Shown: positions 48,456 through 58,566 of the stretch, piece after piece
How positions within the stretch are numbered: the first letter of the stretch is position 1
Layout: each line of letters opens with the position of its first letter
Source: Verminephrobacter eiseniae EF01-2
Lineage (GTDB): Bacteria; Pseudomonadota; Gammaproteobacteria; Burkholderiales; Burkholderiaceae_C
NCBI RefSeq assembly: GCF_000015565.1
Contig: NC_008786.1
Coordinates: forward strand, 4,266,501-4,330,500
Direction of reading: 5' to 3'
Length of the DNA: 64,000 nucleotides
Made by a program: the position numbers and the translations under genes
Notes under the pieces: generated by a model
The model's input: only the letters and a program-made list of their open reading frames with translations
Database searches by the model: none
What the model was told of the DNA's origin: nothing

Positions 48456-51209
48456 TCAGGCCAGCTTGCCATGGCAGTGCTTGTACTTCTTGCCACTGCC
48501 GCAGGGGCATCGGTCGTTGCGGCCTACGCGCATACCCTGCGGCAAGGGTCGTTCGGCCATCTGGGCGGCCAGCGTGGCCTCGACCTGTCCGGTGTCGGTC
48601 GGGGCTGTGTAGGTCACGTTGGCAATGCTTTCGGCCCGGCTTTCCATGTCCTGCGCGGCCTGTTCGAGCTGCGTCGGCGACTGCACCTGCACCGTCATCA
48701 GGAGCTTGGTGACTTCGTTCTTGACCCGGTCGATGAGTTGCCGGAACAGCTCGAAGGCCTCGCGCTTGTATTCCTGCTTGGGCTGCTTTTGCGCATAGCC
48801 GCGCAGGTGTATGCCCTGGCGCAGGTAGTCGAGCGCGCTCAGATGGTCGCGCCACTGGGTGTCAAAGTTTTGCAGCAGCACCATGCGTTCGAACTGCGTG
48901 AAGTTCTCCCGGCCCACCTGCTCGACCTTGGCGTCGAATGCGGCTTTGGCCGCCTGCCGCACCCGGTCCAGAATCTCGTCATCGGTGATGGCGTTGGCTC
49001 CTTGCACCAGTTCCTGCAATGCCATGGTCAACTGCCATTCGCTGGCCAGCCGCTTTTCCAGCGTGGGCAGATCCCACTGCTCTTCCATCGATTCGGCGGG
49101 CACATACTGGCGCACCAGGTCGGTCATGCAGTCTTCGCGCATGGCGGCGATCAGATCCGACAGGTCGCTCGCGTCCAGAATCTCGTTGCGCTGCTGGTAA
49201 ATCACCTTGCGCTGGTCATTGGCCACATCGTCGTATTCCAGCAATTGCTTGCGGATGTCGAAGTTGCGCGCCTCGACCTTGCGCTGGGCCGATTCGATGC
49301 TGCGGGTCACGATGCCGGCCTCTATGGCCTCGCCATCGGGCATTTTCAGCCGGTCCATGATGGCCTTGACGCGCTCGCCGGCAAAGATGCGCATCAGCGC
49401 GTCGTCCAGGCCCAGGTAAAAGCGCGAGGAGCCGGGGTCGCCCTGGCGGCCCGAGCGGCCCCGCAGTTGGTTGTCGATGCGGCGCGATTCATGGCGCTCG
49501 GTGGCAATGATGCGCAGCCCGCCCAGCGCCTTGACTTTCTCGTGCTCGATCTGCCACTGCGCACGCAAGGCGCTGATCCGGGCGGCGCGCTCGGCCTCTG
49601 ACAGGGCCGTGTCGGCCTCGATGGCAGCCACATCCTTTTCGACATTGCCGCCCAGCACGATGTCGGTACCCCGGCCGGCCATGTTGGTGGCGATGGTGAT
49701 CATGCCGGCACGACCGGCTTGCGCGACGATGTCCGCTTCGCGGGCATGCTGCTTGGCATTGAGCACCTGGTGCGGCAGGCCCTCCTGGCTGAGCAGCTGA
49801 TCGATGATTTCGGAGTTCTCGATCGAGGTGGTGCCCACCAGCACGGGCTGGCCGCGCTCATGGCATGCGCGGATGTCCATGACCGCAGCGGCGTATTTTT
49901 CACGGGTGGTTTTGTAGACCAGATCGAGTTGGTCGTTGCGCCGGCTCGGGCGGTTGGGGGGGATGACCATGGTTTCCAGGCCGTAGATTTCCTGGAACTC
50001 GTAGGCCTCGGTGTCGGCCGTTCCGGTCATGCCGGCCAGTTTGTGGTACAGGCGGAAATAGTTCTGGAACGTGATCGAGGCCAGGGTCTGGTTTTCCGCC
50101 TGTATGGTCACGCCTTCCTTGGCTTCCACGGCCTGGTGCAGGCCCTCGCTCCAGCGGCGGCCCGACATCAGGCGGCCGGTGAATTCGTCGACGATCACGA
50201 TCTCGTCGTTTTGCACCACATAGTGCTGATCCCGGTGGTACAGGTGCCTGGCCCGCAGCGCCGCGTACAGGTGGTGCATCAGCGCGATGTTGGCCGGGTC
50301 GTAGACCGATGCGCCTTCGGCGATCAGGCCGTGGCTGGCGAAGATGCGCTCGGCGGTCTCGTGGCCCTGCTCGGTCAGGAACACCTGGTGGCTCTTCTCG
50401 TCGAGTGTGAAATCGCCGAGCCGGGTCACGCCCTCGCCGGTGCGTAGATCGGCCTCGCCCTCCTGGCGCACCAACTGCGGCACCAACTGGTTCATCGTGA
50501 CATACAGGGCCTGGTGGTCTTCGGCCTGGCCGCTGATGATCAGCGGCGTGCGCGCCTCGTCGATCAGGATGGAATCGACCTCATCGACGATGGCGTAGTT
50601 CAGGCCCTGCTGCACGCGGTCTTGCGCTTCGTAGACCATGTTGTCGCGCAGATAGTCGAAGCCGTATTCGTTGTTCGTGCCGTAGGTGATGTCGGCACGG
50701 TAAGCGGCCTGCTTTTCCGCGCGCGGCATATTCGGCAGGTTGATGCCCACCGTCAGGCCCAGGAAGTTGTACAGCCGCCCCATCCACTGCGCGTCGCGAT
50801 GGGCCAGGTAGTCGTTCACGGTCACCACATGCACGCCCTTGCCCGACAGCGCGTTCAGGTACACCGGCAGCGTGGCGGTCAGGGTCTTGCCCTCGCCGGT
50901 GCGCATTTCGGCGATCTTGCCGAAATGCAAGGCCATGCCCCCGAGCAGTTGCACGTCGAAATGCCGCATCTTCATGATGCGCTTGGAGCCCTCGCGCACC
51001 AGCGCAAAGGCCGCCGGCAAAATGCTCTCCAAAGACTCGCCCCGGGCCACGCGCTCCTTGAACTCCTGCGTCTTGGCGCGCAATTGCTCGTGCGACATCT
51101 GCTCGTACTCGGGCTCCAGCGCATTGATGTGGACCACCGTCTTGCGGTACTGCTTGAGAAGCCGGTCATTGCGGCTGCCGAATATTTTGGTGAGAAAGTT
51201 GGTGGCCAT
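48456..51209 (-). CDS. secA: Preprotein translocase ATPase SecA
   Basis: A 917-residue motor of the Sec pathway. Seen in order: [42 protein letters not shown] (Walker A), [33 protein letters not shown] motif ([19 protein letters not shown]), and [18 protein letters not shown]. The C-terminal zinc/SecB-binding tail [15 protein letters not shown] is present. Length is normal. It is transcribed alone; the region between its start and the M23 peptidase end is about 160 bp. Confidence 0.97.
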   Translation of the reverse strand: MATNFLTKIFGSRNDRLLKQYRKTVVHINALEPEYEQMSHEQLRAKTQEFKERVARGESLESILPAAFALVREGSKRIMKMRHFDVQLLGGMALHFGKIAEMRTGEGKTLTATLPVYLNALSGKGVHVVTVNDYLAHRDAQWMGRLYNFLGLTVGINLPNMPRAEKQAAYRADITYGTNNEYGFDYLRDNMVYEAQDRVQQGLNYAIVDEVDSILIDEARTPLIISGQAEDHQALYVTMNQLVPQLVRQEGEADLRTGEGVTRLGDFTLDEKSHQVFLTEQGHETAERIFASHGLIAEGASVYDPANIALMHHLYAALRARHLYHRDQHYVVQNDEIVIVDEFTGRLMSGRRWSEGLHQAVEAKEGVTIQAENQTLASITFQNYFRLYHKLAGMTGTADTEAYEFQEIYGLETMVIPPNRPSRRNDQLDLVYKTTREKYAAAVMDIRACHERGQPVLVGTTSIENSEIIDQLLSQEGLPHQVLNAKQHAREADIVAQAGRAGMITIATNMAGRGTDIVLGGNVEKDVAAIEADTALSEAERAARISALRAQWQIEHEKVKALGGLRIIATERHESRRIDNQLRGRSGRQGDPGSSRFYLGLDDALMRIFAGERVKAIMDRLKMPDGEAIEAGIVTRSIESAQRKVEARNFDIRKQLLEYDDVANDQRKVIYQQRNEILDASDLSDLIAAMREDCMTDLVRQYVPAESMEEQWDLPTLEKRLASEWQLTMALQELVQGANAITDDEILDRVRQAAKAAFDAKVEQVGRENFTQFERMVLLQNFDTQWRDHLSALDYLRQGIHLRGYAQKQPKQEYKREAFELFRQLIDRVKNEVTKLLMTVQVQSPTQLEQAAQDMESRAESIANVTYTAPTDTGQVEATLAAQMAERPLPQGMRVGRNDRCPCGSGKKYKHCHGKLA

Positions 51210-51367
51210 GCGAGCAAGGCCGCCTGCCCCGCTGCAATCAGCGCGCCAGGCGACCGAAGTCCCTAAGAAAAATGGATTTCAAGTGGGTTCCCCGATCGTG
51301 ATTGCAAGCGCAGCACAAGTGTCTTGTCATTGCGACTCGTCATTCCGGGCGGGGAGCAACCGCAATC

Positions 51368-52327
51368 TTACCTGCCCCGTGCCGCCGACCAAGCGTGCTC
51401 CAGTGGTGCAGCGGTGTCCGTGCCGCCAGCGCTCAGGAATTTCTGCGGATCCTGGAAAACCCCTTGCACCAGCACCTCAAAGTGCAGATGGGGCCCGGTG
51501 GAGCGTCCGGTGGTGCCCACTTCCGCAATCTTCTGCCCGCTGCGCACAATGTCGCCGCGCTTGACCAGTGTGCGTGATGCGTGCGCATAGCGGGTCAGCA
51601 CCTGGTTGCCATGGTCGATCTCGACCATGTTGCCGTAGGCGGGATGAAATTCCTGCACCACCACCACACCGCCTGCGGCGGCCAGGATTGGCGTGCCGGT
51701 GTCCGCCTGGAAGTCCAGGCCGGAGTGCAGCGCCGACTGGCCGCTGATCGGGTCCAGGCGCCAGCCAAAGCCCGAACCCGCCGGCCGCCCCGCAACTGGC
51801 TCGTGGGTGGGGATCATCTTCTTGCGGATATGCTGGTCGAACAAACGCGATTCGAGCACCGTCATCAGATCCACACGCTGGTTCGTCAGGTGCTCCAGGT
51901 CGTCCAGCGTGGCCTGCAACTGCTCGATCGACAGATCGTGCGCGCCCACCAGCGCCCCGCCGCGCCCGGCGGCGGCTTTCGGGATATCTGCCGGTGCCAT
52001 GCCGGCCAGACCCAGAACGCGCTCGCCCAGCGATTCCAGTTGCACCATCCGGGCCTGCATTTCCCCCACGCGCCGCGCCATGGCATCCAGATTGGCCCGC
52101 ATGAAGCGATCGCGCTCGGCAAACTCGTCCTGGACCACCAGACGCACCAGCGAGCCGATGATCGGCCAGCCCGCGCGCGCGCCTTGCAAAAACACCCAGT
52201 GGTACAAGGTCGCGGCCACCAGCACCAGGCACAGCGACAGCGCCAAACCCGCCAACAGCAAGCGCGTGCCGGACAAATGAATGGCCCGGCTACGCGCCAG
52301 CCTGGCGTCCGTGATAATCAACTGCAC
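51368..52327 (-). CDS. M23 family metallopeptidase (LytM domain), membrane-anchored
   Basis: A 319-residue protein with an N-terminal signal-anchor helix (LLLAGLALSLCLVLVAATLYHW) and a probable coiled coil (MARRVGEMQARMVQLESLGERVLGL, LEHLTNQRVDLMTVL). The LytM domain has the zinc ligands in SALHSGLDFQAD and GPHLHFEVLVQG. GTG 52327 was preferred: GGAG lies eight bases upstream and homologues begin near this point. It acts on peptidoglycan cross-links or as an amidase activator. The position next to secA is conserved in this group. Confidence 0.88.
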   Translation of the reverse strand: MQLIITDARLARSRAIHLSGTRLLLAGLALSLCLVLVAATLYHWVFLQGARAGWPIIGSLVRLVVQDEFAERDRFMRANLDAMARRVGEMQARMVQLESLGERVLGLAGMAPADIPKAAAGRGGALVGAHDLSIEQLQATLDDLEHLTNQRVDLMTVLESRLFDQHIRKKMIPTHEPVAGRPAGSGFGWRLDPISGQSALHSGLDFQADTGTPILAAAGGVVVVQEFHPAYGNMVEIDHGNQVLTRYAHASRTLVKRGDIVRSGQKIAEVGTTGRSTGPHLHFEVLVQGVFQDPQKFLSAGGTDTAAPLEHAWSAARGR

Positions 52328-52358
52328 TACGAATTCTCCACGCCCGAAAACGCCCACC

Positions 52359-52658
52359 ATGCTGCGCCGCCACCATGCCATCACCTTGCAGCAGGCCAGC
52401 GAGGAATCCCCTGCGCTGGCCAGGCTCACCGCGCTGACACGCGAGTCCAGTGAGCGGCTCAAGGCCATTCAGACCCTGATTCCTGCGCCGCTGCGCCCGG
52501 CCGTCGCGGCCGGCCCCATCGATGGGAGCAACTGGTGCCTGCTGGTCAGGAGTAACGCCGCCGCCGCAAAGATACGCCAATTGCTGCCCGCTTTGCAGGC
52601 GCATCTGCGCAGCCGGGGCTGGGAGGTTAGCGCGATTCGGCTCAAAGTCCAAAACTGA
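52359..52658 (+). CDS. DUF721 (DciA-like) domain protein
   Basis: A 99-residue protein with the DUF721 pattern ERLKAIQTLIPAPLRPAVAAGPIDGSNWCLLVRSNAAAAKIRQLLPALQAHLRSRGWEVSAIRLKVQ. DciA proteins bind the replicative helicase DnaB and help load it where DnaC is absent. It is divergent from the M23 peptidase gene, with 31 bp between start codons. No clear ribosome site precedes ATG 52359, but the domain starts soon after it. Confidence 0.75.
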   Translation: MLRRHHAITLQQASEESPALARLTALTRESSERLKAIQTLIPAPLRPAVAAGPIDGSNWCLLVRSNAAAAKIRQLLPALQAHLRSRGWEVSAIRLKVQN

Positions 52659-52780
52659 TTCCAAGCCTGAATCATCCGTGCACCTCGTCGGCGGCGCTGG
52701 CCGTACACCCGTACTGTCTGCGCTTCGCCTTCGCGAACGATTGGGGAATGGAATGAGGGCAAGCAAGGAAATGGTGCCGA

Positions 52781-52856
52781 TGGTGCCGGTTGTCGGACTC
52801 GAACTGACGACCTACCGCTTACAAGGCGGGTGCTCTACCTGCTGAGCTAAACCGGC
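52781..52856 (-). tRNA. tRNA-Thr (anticodon TGT)
   Basis: A 76-nt cloverleaf on the minus strand. GCCGGTT pairs with AACCGGC and ACCA is encoded. The D arm contains GCTCAGCAGGTAGAGC. The anticodon loop CTTGTAA gives TGT (reads ACA, Thr). The T arm is GTCAG-TTCGAGT-CCGAC, with one mismatch-free stem apart from a G-C/A-T mix. Confidence 0.96.
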
Positions 52857-52906
52857 GCAGGCGGCATTCTATCGGGTAAATGCCGCCCGGAATTTGCCGG
52901 CGGGTG

Positions 52907-53437
52907 CTATTTGATCCGTTTGAGCACGGGGCGCGTGCCGCCCGGGGCGGGGGGAGGAGGCGGAGGGCGGGGGGTATCACCGCCATCATCGTCGCCAGCA
53001 CCATTGCCGCCCTCGGTGACGACCAATTGGACCACGCGGCCCGCCGGCGCGGCCGGGTCGGCCGCAGGCGTCGCCGTCAGCGCCACGGCGACAGAGCCAG
53101 CGGAGGGCATGTCCGACGGCGGGGGCGGGAACGCCATGCCCTGGCCATTTTCCCGCGCGTAAACGGCAACCACCCGTCCTACCGGCACCAGGATCTGGCG
53201 CGACTTGCCGCCGAACCGGGCCCTGAACTCGATGAACTCATTGCCCAGTTGCAGCGAGTTGGTGGCTTCATGGCTGATGTTGAGGACGATCTCTCCGTCC
53301 TTGACGTATTCCTGCGGCACCTGCACGGAACCGTCGACACGCACGGCCACATACGGCGTCAGGCCATTGTCTATGCACCATTCGTGCATCGCACGAATCA
53401 GGTAGGGGCGCGTGGATATGGGTTCCTGTGCGGTCAT
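52907..53437 (-). CDS. sspB: ClpXP protease specificity-enhancing factor SspB
   Basis: A 176-residue adaptor. The substrate-binding domain includes STRPYLIRAMHEWCIDNGLTPYVAV, VQVPQEYVKDGEIVLNISHEATNSLQLGNEFIEFRARFGG and PVGRVVAVYARENGQGMAF. The linker is long and Ala/Pro/Gly-rich with a PRPPPPPPAP run. The tail GGTRPVLKRIK ends in the conserved ClpX-binding peptide (RPxLKxVK-like). It delivers ssrA-tagged proteins to ClpXP. It follows sspA by 44 bp. Confidence 0.93.
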   Translation of the reverse strand: MTAQEPISTRPYLIRAMHEWCIDNGLTPYVAVRVDGSVQVPQEYVKDGEIVLNISHEATNSLQLGNEFIEFRARFGGKSRQILVPVGRVVAVYARENGQGMAFPPPPSDMPSAGSVAVALTATPAADPAAPAGRVVQLVVTEGGNGAGDDDGGDTPRPPPPPPAPGGTRPVLKRIK

Positions 53438-53481
53438 GGCTGTGGGGCGCAACGGCGATGGATGGAGGAAAGAAACACGGC

Positions 53482-54093
53482 TTACTTGCGCATGACCTTT
53501 TCGGAAGGAGTCAGCGCCTCGATGTAGGCCGGCCGCGAGAAGATGCGTTCGGCGTACTTGAGCAGCGGGGCCGCATTCTTGCTCAGGTCGATGCCGTAGT
53601 AGTCCAGGCGCCACAGCAGCGGGGCAATGGCCACATCGAGCATGGAGAAGTTGTCTCCGAGCATGTATTTGTTCTTCAGGAACACCGGCGCCAGTTGCGT
53701 GAGGCGGTCGCGGATATGCGCGCGCGCCTTTTCCAGCGCCTTTTCGTTGCCCTTGGTGGCGCGCGATTCCAGGACATTCACATGCACGAACAGCTCTTTC
53801 TCGAAGTTCAGCAGGAACAGGCGCACGCGGGCCCGGTCCACCGGGTCACCCGGCATCAGCTGCGGATGGGGAAAGCGCTCGTCGATGTACTCATTGATGA
53901 TGTTCGACTCGTACAGGATCAGGTCGCGCTCGACCAGGATCGGCACCTGGCCATAGGGGTTCATCACGCTGATGTCTTCCGGCTTGTTGTACAGGTCTAC
54001 ATCGCGGATTTCAAAGTCCATGCCCTTTTCAAACAACACGAAACGGCAGCGGTGGGAGAAGGGGCAGGTCGTACCCGAATAAAGCACCATCAT
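53482..54093 (-). CDS. sspA: Stringent starvation protein A (GST-like RNA polymerase-associated factor)
   Basis: A 203-residue protein of the glutathione-S-transferase fold: MMVLYSGTTCPFSHRCRFVLFEKGMDFEIRDVDL, PEDISVMNPYGQVPILVERDLILYESNIINEYIDERFPHPQLMP. SspA binds RNA polymerase and modulates stress genes. GGAGGC lies upstream of the start. It lies between petC and sspB as in related bacteria. Confidence 0.93.
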   Translation of the reverse strand: MMVLYSGTTCPFSHRCRFVLFEKGMDFEIRDVDLYNKPEDISVMNPYGQVPILVERDLILYESNIINEYIDERFPHPQLMPGDPVDRARVRLFLLNFEKELFVHVNVLESRATKGNEKALEKARAHIRDRLTQLAPVFLKNKYMLGDNFSMLDVAIAPLLWRLDYYGIDLSKNAAPLLKYAERIFSRPAYIEALTPSEKVMRK

Positions 54094-54469
54094 GGCGGGA
54101 GGCTCCTAAAAATCAAAACAGCAGTGCGCCCGATGAGCCCACTGTGCAAGCGTGTTTTTCTGTGCGCAGTCAAGGAGCTCGGCGGCTTTCCCTTCCACTG
54201 GTTCATCCAACGATATCTGTGCACCCTTGGCCAAAGGATGCGCTGCCGGTTCTGCCGGCTTGCATTCATGCCGGCAACGGCTCCGTTTCCTTGTCGGGAA
54301 GCGCCAGGTATTGCGGGCAGGCGGAAAATTGCCCCCACTGATCCCCGGTGTGCAGAAGCTCGCAGGGCGCCCATGAAACCCGGGGCAGGCAGGCAAGCCC
54401 CATCGTGGTTCTTGGCAGGGGGTAGCACCAAGCCTTGGCACCTCTTGCGCAATGCTACGGCGCCGGCGT
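54094..54469. other. Intergenic stretch between petC and sspA
   Basis: About 375 bp without a convincing gene on either strand. Apparent frames are short and lack family features or ribosome sites. No terminator with a T run was recognised after petC; the promoter of sspA presumably lies here. Confidence 0.6.
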
Positions 54470-55231
54470 TTACTTCACGTCCTTCCAGTAGGCCGCGTGC
54501 AGCCGCCAGGTGATGAACGTGCACAGGAGCAGAAAAAGGATCACCCAGACGCCCACGCGCTTGCGCGTGTTCTGCGCGGGCTCGCCCATCCATTGCAGGT
54601 AGTTCACCAGATCCCCGACGTTTTGATCGAACTGCAGCGGCGTCATGCTGCCGGGCGTGATTTGCTGCCAGCCCTTGAATACCTCGGTGCTGTGGCCGTG
54701 GCTTTGCTGCGCCTCGAACACCGGTCGCCGGTCGCCCTGGAGTTGCCACAGCACATGGGGCATGCCCACGCTCGGGAAAGCCAGGTTGTTCCAGCCAGTG
54801 GCCTTGGTTTCATCACGGTAGAAGCTGCGCAGGAAGGTGTACAGGTAGTCGGCACCCGTGCCGCCATGGCCTGCGCGCGAGCGTGCGATCACGGTCAGAT
54901 CGGGCGGGTTGGCGCCGAACCATTCCTTGGCCTGCTTGGGGTCGATCGCGGCCTTCATGGTCTCACCGATCTTGTCGGTCGTGAACAGCAGGTTGTCCTT
55001 GATCTGCTGCTCGGTCAGGCCGATGTCGCGCAGCCGGTTGAAGCGCATGTAGGCGGCAGAGTGACAGCTCAGGCAGTAGTTGACGAACAGTTTGGCGCCG
55101 TTTTGCAGCGACGCCAAGTCGTTGGTCTTGCCTGGCGCCTTGTCCCAGGCGATGGCTTCATCACCTGCGGCATGGGCCGCGCCGGCAAGCAGGCCCAGGG
55201 CGGCGATCAGCGTGAGGATGGGTCTCTTCAT
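54470..55231 (-). CDS. petC: Cytochrome c1 (ubiquinol-cytochrome c reductase)
   Basis: A 253-residue precursor with a signal peptide (LTLIAALGLLAGAAHA), heme-c motif CLSCH (Cys53, Cys56, His57) and the axial methionine in FPSVGMPHVLW (Met157). It has a C-terminal membrane anchor (RVGVWVILFLLLCTFITWRLHAAYW). It passes electrons from the Rieske protein to cytochrome c in the periplasm. Last gene of petABC. Confidence 0.95.
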   Translation of the reverse strand: MKRPILTLIAALGLLAGAAHAAGDEAIAWDKAPGKTNDLASLQNGAKLFVNYCLSCHSAAYMRFNRLRDIGLTEQQIKDNLLFTTDKIGETMKAAIDPKQAKEWFGANPPDLTVIARSRAGHGGTGADYLYTFLRSFYRDETKATGWNNLAFPSVGMPHVLWQLQGDRRPVFEAQQSHGHSTEVFKGWQQITPGSMTPLQFDQNVGDLVNYLQWMGEPAQNTRKRVGVWVILFLLLCTFITWRLHAAYWKDVK

Positions 55232-55247
55232 GGGCTTGTCTCCAGGC

Positions 55248-56660
55248 TCAGTGCGCCACATAGGTCACGCGGTCGGGCACGGGCTTGACTTCACCGATGC
55301 GGCTCCACCAAGGCATCAGCAGGAAGAAGCCGAAGTAAAACAGCGTGCCCAACTGCGACACCCGCTCACCGATTGGCGATGGCGGCTGCACGCCCAGATA
55401 GCCCAGGACCAGGAAGTCGATCACGAACAGGCCGTACAGGTACTTGTGCCAGCCAGGGCGGTAGCGGATCGACTTCACCGGGCTGTAGTCGAGCCATGGC
55501 AGGAAGAACAGGATGATCACGGAGCCGCCCATCACCACCACCCCCCAGAACTTGGCATCCAGCGACAGCATCAGCGCCACGGTCACGGCGGCGGCGGCAA
55601 CGATGCCGGCCTTGATGAAACGGGGCAGGCAGGCCCTGAGCGCAGCCAGGCCGGCGCCGGCCAGAACGCAGGCGATCAGGGCGTACATCATCTCGCTGGT
55701 GATGGCGCGCAGCATCGAATAAAACGGCGTGAAGTACCAGACCGGCGCAATATGTGCCGGGGTCTGGAGCGGATCGGCCGGGATGAAGTTGTTGTATTCC
55801 AGGAAATAGCCCCCGAATTCGGGGGCAAGGAACACCACCGCAGCGAAGGCCATCAGAAACACGCTCGCCCCGAAGATGTCATGCACTGTGTAGTAGGGGT
55901 GGAAAGGCACGCCATCGAGGGGATGGCCGTTGGCATCCTTGGGCGCCTTCGGGCCCTTGATTTCCACGCCGTCGGGGTTGTTCGAGCCGACATCGTGCAG
56001 CGCCAGTATGTGCGCGGCCACCAGGCCCAGCAGCACCAGCGGCACGGCGATCACATGGAAGCTGAAGAAGCGGTTCAGCGTGGCATCGCCGACCACATAG
56101 TCGCCACGGATCAGCAGCGCCAGATCAGGGCCGATGAAGGGGATGGCGGCGAACAGGTTGACGATCACCTGCGCGCCCCAGTACGACATCTGGCCCCATG
56201 GCAGCAGGTAGCCCATGAAGGCTTCGGCCATCAGGCACAGGAAGATGGCGCAACCGAAGATCCAGATCAGCTCACGCGGCTTGCGGTAGCTGCCGTAGAT
56301 CAGGCCACGGAACATGTGCAGATAGACCACCACGAAAAAGGCCGAGGCCCCGGTCGAGTGCAGGTAGCGGATCAGCCAGCCCGAGGGCACATCGCGCATG
56401 ATGTACTCGACCGAGGCGAACGCCAGGCTGGCGTCGGGCTTGTAGTGCATGACCAGGAAGATGCCGGTCACGATCTGTATCACCAGCACCAGCAGCGCCA
56501 GCGAGCCGAAGATGTACCAGAAGTTGAAGTTCTTCGGAGCGTAGTACTCCGACATATGCACTTTGTAGAAATCGAATGCAGACGGGAAGCGGTTTTCGAA
56601 CCAGTTCGTGACCTTGGCACTGGTCGATGCGTTGGGCGAGATTTCCTTGAATTGGGCCAT
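55248..56660 (-). CDS. petB: Cytochrome b of the bc1 complex
   Basis: A 470-residue protein with eight to nine transmembrane helices. The heme-ligating histidines are in LIRYLHSTGASAFFVVVYLHMFRGL and FSFHVIAVPLVLLGLVAAHILALHDVGSNNPDG. The PEWY-type Qo motif is present as APEFGGYF-proximal text and PVWYFTPFYSMLRAI. An N-terminal extension of about 20 residues precedes the family start (NWFENRFPSAF). It overlaps no gene but lies close to petA and petC. Confidence 0.95.
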   Translation of the reverse strand: MAQFKEISPNASTSAKVTNWFENRFPSAFDFYKVHMSEYYAPKNFNFWYIFGSLALLVLVIQIVTGIFLVMHYKPDASLAFASVEYIMRDVPSGWLIRYLHSTGASAFFVVVYLHMFRGLIYGSYRKPRELIWIFGCAIFLCLMAEAFMGYLLPWGQMSYWGAQVIVNLFAAIPFIGPDLALLIRGDYVVGDATLNRFFSFHVIAVPLVLLGLVAAHILALHDVGSNNPDGVEIKGPKAPKDANGHPLDGVPFHPYYTVHDIFGASVFLMAFAAVVFLAPEFGGYFLEYNNFIPADPLQTPAHIAPVWYFTPFYSMLRAITSEMMYALIACVLAGAGLAALRACLPRFIKAGIVAAAAVTVALMLSLDAKFWGVVVMGGSVIILFFLPWLDYSPVKSIRYRPGWHKYLYGLFVIDFLVLGYLGVQPPSPIGERVSQLGTLFYFGFFLLMPWWSRIGEVKPVPDRVTYVAH

Positions 56661-56675
56661 GGTCGTCTGGCTCCT

Positions 56676-57275
56676 TCAAGCCGGCTTGTCTTCACCGATC
56701 AGCAAGCGCGTATCGGAAAGGTACATGTGGGGGGGCACTTCCAGGTTGTCGGGTGCGGGCTTGTTCTTGAACACGCGGCCGGCCATGTCGAACGTGGAGC
56801 CATGGCAGGGGCACAGGAAGCCGCCCTGCCAGTCGTCCGGCAGCGAGGGCTGGGCGCCGGGCTGGAACTTGTCCGAAGGCGAGCACCCCAGGTGCGAGCA
56901 GATGCCGATACCGACGAAAATCTCGGGCTTGATGGAGCGCGCTTCGTTGCGGGCATACGCGGGGGTCAGCTCGTCCGGCTTGCGCCTGGATTGGGGATCG
57001 GCCAACTGGTCATCGAGCTTGGGCAGTTCGGCCAACTGCGCGGGTGTGCGCCTGACGATCCAGACCGGCTTGCCGCGCCACTCCACCGTGACCTTTTCCC
57101 CGGGGTTCAGGGCCGAGATGTCCACCTCCACCGCAGCACCGGCGGCTTTGGCGCGCTCGGAAGGCTGGAAACTGCTGACGAAAGGAACGGCGGTCGCCGC
57201 GCTGCCCACCGCGCCCGCACAGCCGGACGCGATCAGCCATGTTCTTTTGCTGGCGTCGATGGGAGAGTCACTCAT
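56676..57275 (-). CDS. petA: Rieske iron-sulfur protein of the bc1 complex
   Basis: A 199-residue protein with an N-terminal membrane anchor that follows SKRTWL, a Tat-like start. The 2Fe-2S ligands are in CSHLGC (Cys126, His128, plus disulfide Cys131) and CPCHGS (Cys155, disulfide Cys157, His158). It moves electrons from ubiquinol to cytochrome c1. ATG 57275 was chosen because the family begins MSDSP-like directly before the anchor. First gene of petABC. Confidence 0.95.
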   Translation of the reverse strand: MSDSPIDASKRTWLIASGCAGAVGSAATAVPFVSSFQPSERAKAAGAAVEVDISALNPGEKVTVEWRGKPVWIVRRTPAQLAELPKLDDQLADPQSRRKPDELTPAYARNEARSIKPEIFVGIGICSHLGCSPSDKFQPGAQPSLPDDWQGGFLCPCHGSTFDMAGRVFKNKPAPDNLEVPPHMYLSDTRLLIGEDKPA

Positions 57276-57395
57276 GGGGGTCCTCGAAGAACATCTCGAA
57301 ATGGGGTCAGCCGGCGATTGTAGCGCAGCGGAAAGGGGTATTTTCAAACTGCGCGACAGCGCCGCAGCCCTTGCCCACTGGGCCGCACAGGTGTT

Positions 57396-58433
57396 TCATG
57401 CCCCTGCGCCACACAGCGTGCGCGCCATGCGCACCGCCTCGATCAGGCTGGCGGCATCGGCCACCCCCTGCCCGGCAATGTCGAAGGCCGTGCCGTGGTC
57501 GGGGCTGGTGCGCACCAGGGGCAGGCCCAGCGTCACGTTCACCCCCCTGTCGAGTCCCAGGTATTTGATCGGGATCAGCCCCTGGTCGTGGTACATCGCG
57601 ATCACCACGTCGAACTCGCCGCCCTGCGGCGGCCTGCTGCGCGCGCGCATGAACACCGTATCGGGCGCAAACGGGCCGTGCACCTGCATGCCCTGCGCGC
57701 GCGCAGCGGCGATGGCCGGGGCGATCACCTCCAGTTCCTCGCGGCCGAACAGCCCGCCTTCGCCCGCATGGGGGTTCAGGCCCGCCACCGCGATGCGCGG
57801 CGCATGCCCGAGGCTGCGCGTGAGCGCGGCATGCGTGATCTGCAGCGTCTGCAACAGTTGCCCGAACGTGAGCGCAGCAATCGCCGCGCGCAGCGATACA
57901 TGGATGCTGACCAACACGGTGCGCAGTTCGGCATTCGCCAGCATCATGCGCACCGGCATTCGTTCCAACGCCAGGCCCTGGTACGCGGCGGCTTCGGCCT
58001 GCAGCAGTTCGGTATGCCCGGCAAAGCCCACACCCGCCGCCGCCAAGGCCGCCTTGTGCAAGGGCGCCGTGACGATGGCCGCCACCTCGCCCCGGAGCGC
58101 CGCGCGCGCCGCCCAGACCACGCTGTCGGCCGCAGCACGCCCTGCCGCCGCACTGACCTGCCCCCAGGGCTGCGGGCCCGGGATGCCGGGCAACTGCAAC
58201 ACCGGCACGCAGCGGGGCGGCATCTTCAGCGCCTGGGCCGGCGCGCTGATCTGCGCCACCGGAACCCCCGGCATGCCGGGGCGCACGAGCGCCTGCGCGG
58301 CGCGCCGCAGGCTCGCCACATCGCCGACCACGAAGCAGCCATGCAGTTCGGCCGCTGCGTCGCGAAAGGCCTTGGCCACGATCTCCGGGCCTATGCCGGC
58401 GCTGTCTCCCTGGGTGATGGCGATGGTCTGCAT
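57396..58433 (-). CDS. pdxA: 4-hydroxythreonine-4-phosphate dehydrogenase
   Basis: A 345-residue enzyme of vitamin B6 synthesis. It begins QTIAITQGDSAGIGPEIVAKAF and contains ATAPLHKAALAAAGVGFAGHTELL, the metal-binding histidines in LNPHAGEGGLFGREE and the C-terminal YHDQGLIPIKYLGLDRGVNVTLGLPLVRTSPDHGTAFDIAG. All family motifs are present. The start codon was placed at the first ATG before the conserved N-terminus. Confidence 0.94.
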   Translation of the reverse strand: MQTIAITQGDSAGIGPEIVAKAFRDAAAELHGCFVVGDVASLRRAAQALVRPGMPGVPVAQISAPAQALKMPPRCVPVLQLPGIPGPQPWGQVSAAAGRAAADSVVWAARAALRGEVAAIVTAPLHKAALAAAGVGFAGHTELLQAEAAAYQGLALERMPVRMMLANAELRTVLVSIHVSLRAAIAALTFGQLLQTLQITHAALTRSLGHAPRIAVAGLNPHAGEGGLFGREELEVIAPAIAAARAQGMQVHGPFAPDTVFMRARSRPPQGGEFDVVIAMYHDQGLIPIKYLGLDRGVNVTLGLPLVRTSPDHGTAFDIAGQGVADAASLIEAVRMARTLCGAGA

Positions 58434-58566
58434 GCACTGATCTGAGCTGAATGAATCGAGAAAACCTGTGGCGCTTTGTTTCATTGCCCATGGTGCTATC
58501 GATCGATGAATCAATGGGCATCCGGGAACCATTCATGCGCTGGCCAGGCCCTGCGCCTGACGACTT

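Noticed and set aside
52771..52790. Duplicated ATGGTGCCG next to the tRNA-Thr 3' end as an integration scar
   Set aside because: The duplicated string is only nine bases and no mobile genes are adjacent; chance duplication is sufficient.
54090..54749. Minus-strand 219-codon frame between petC and sspA
   Set aside because: It overlaps the end of petC out of frame, has no ribosome site and shows no recognisable motif.
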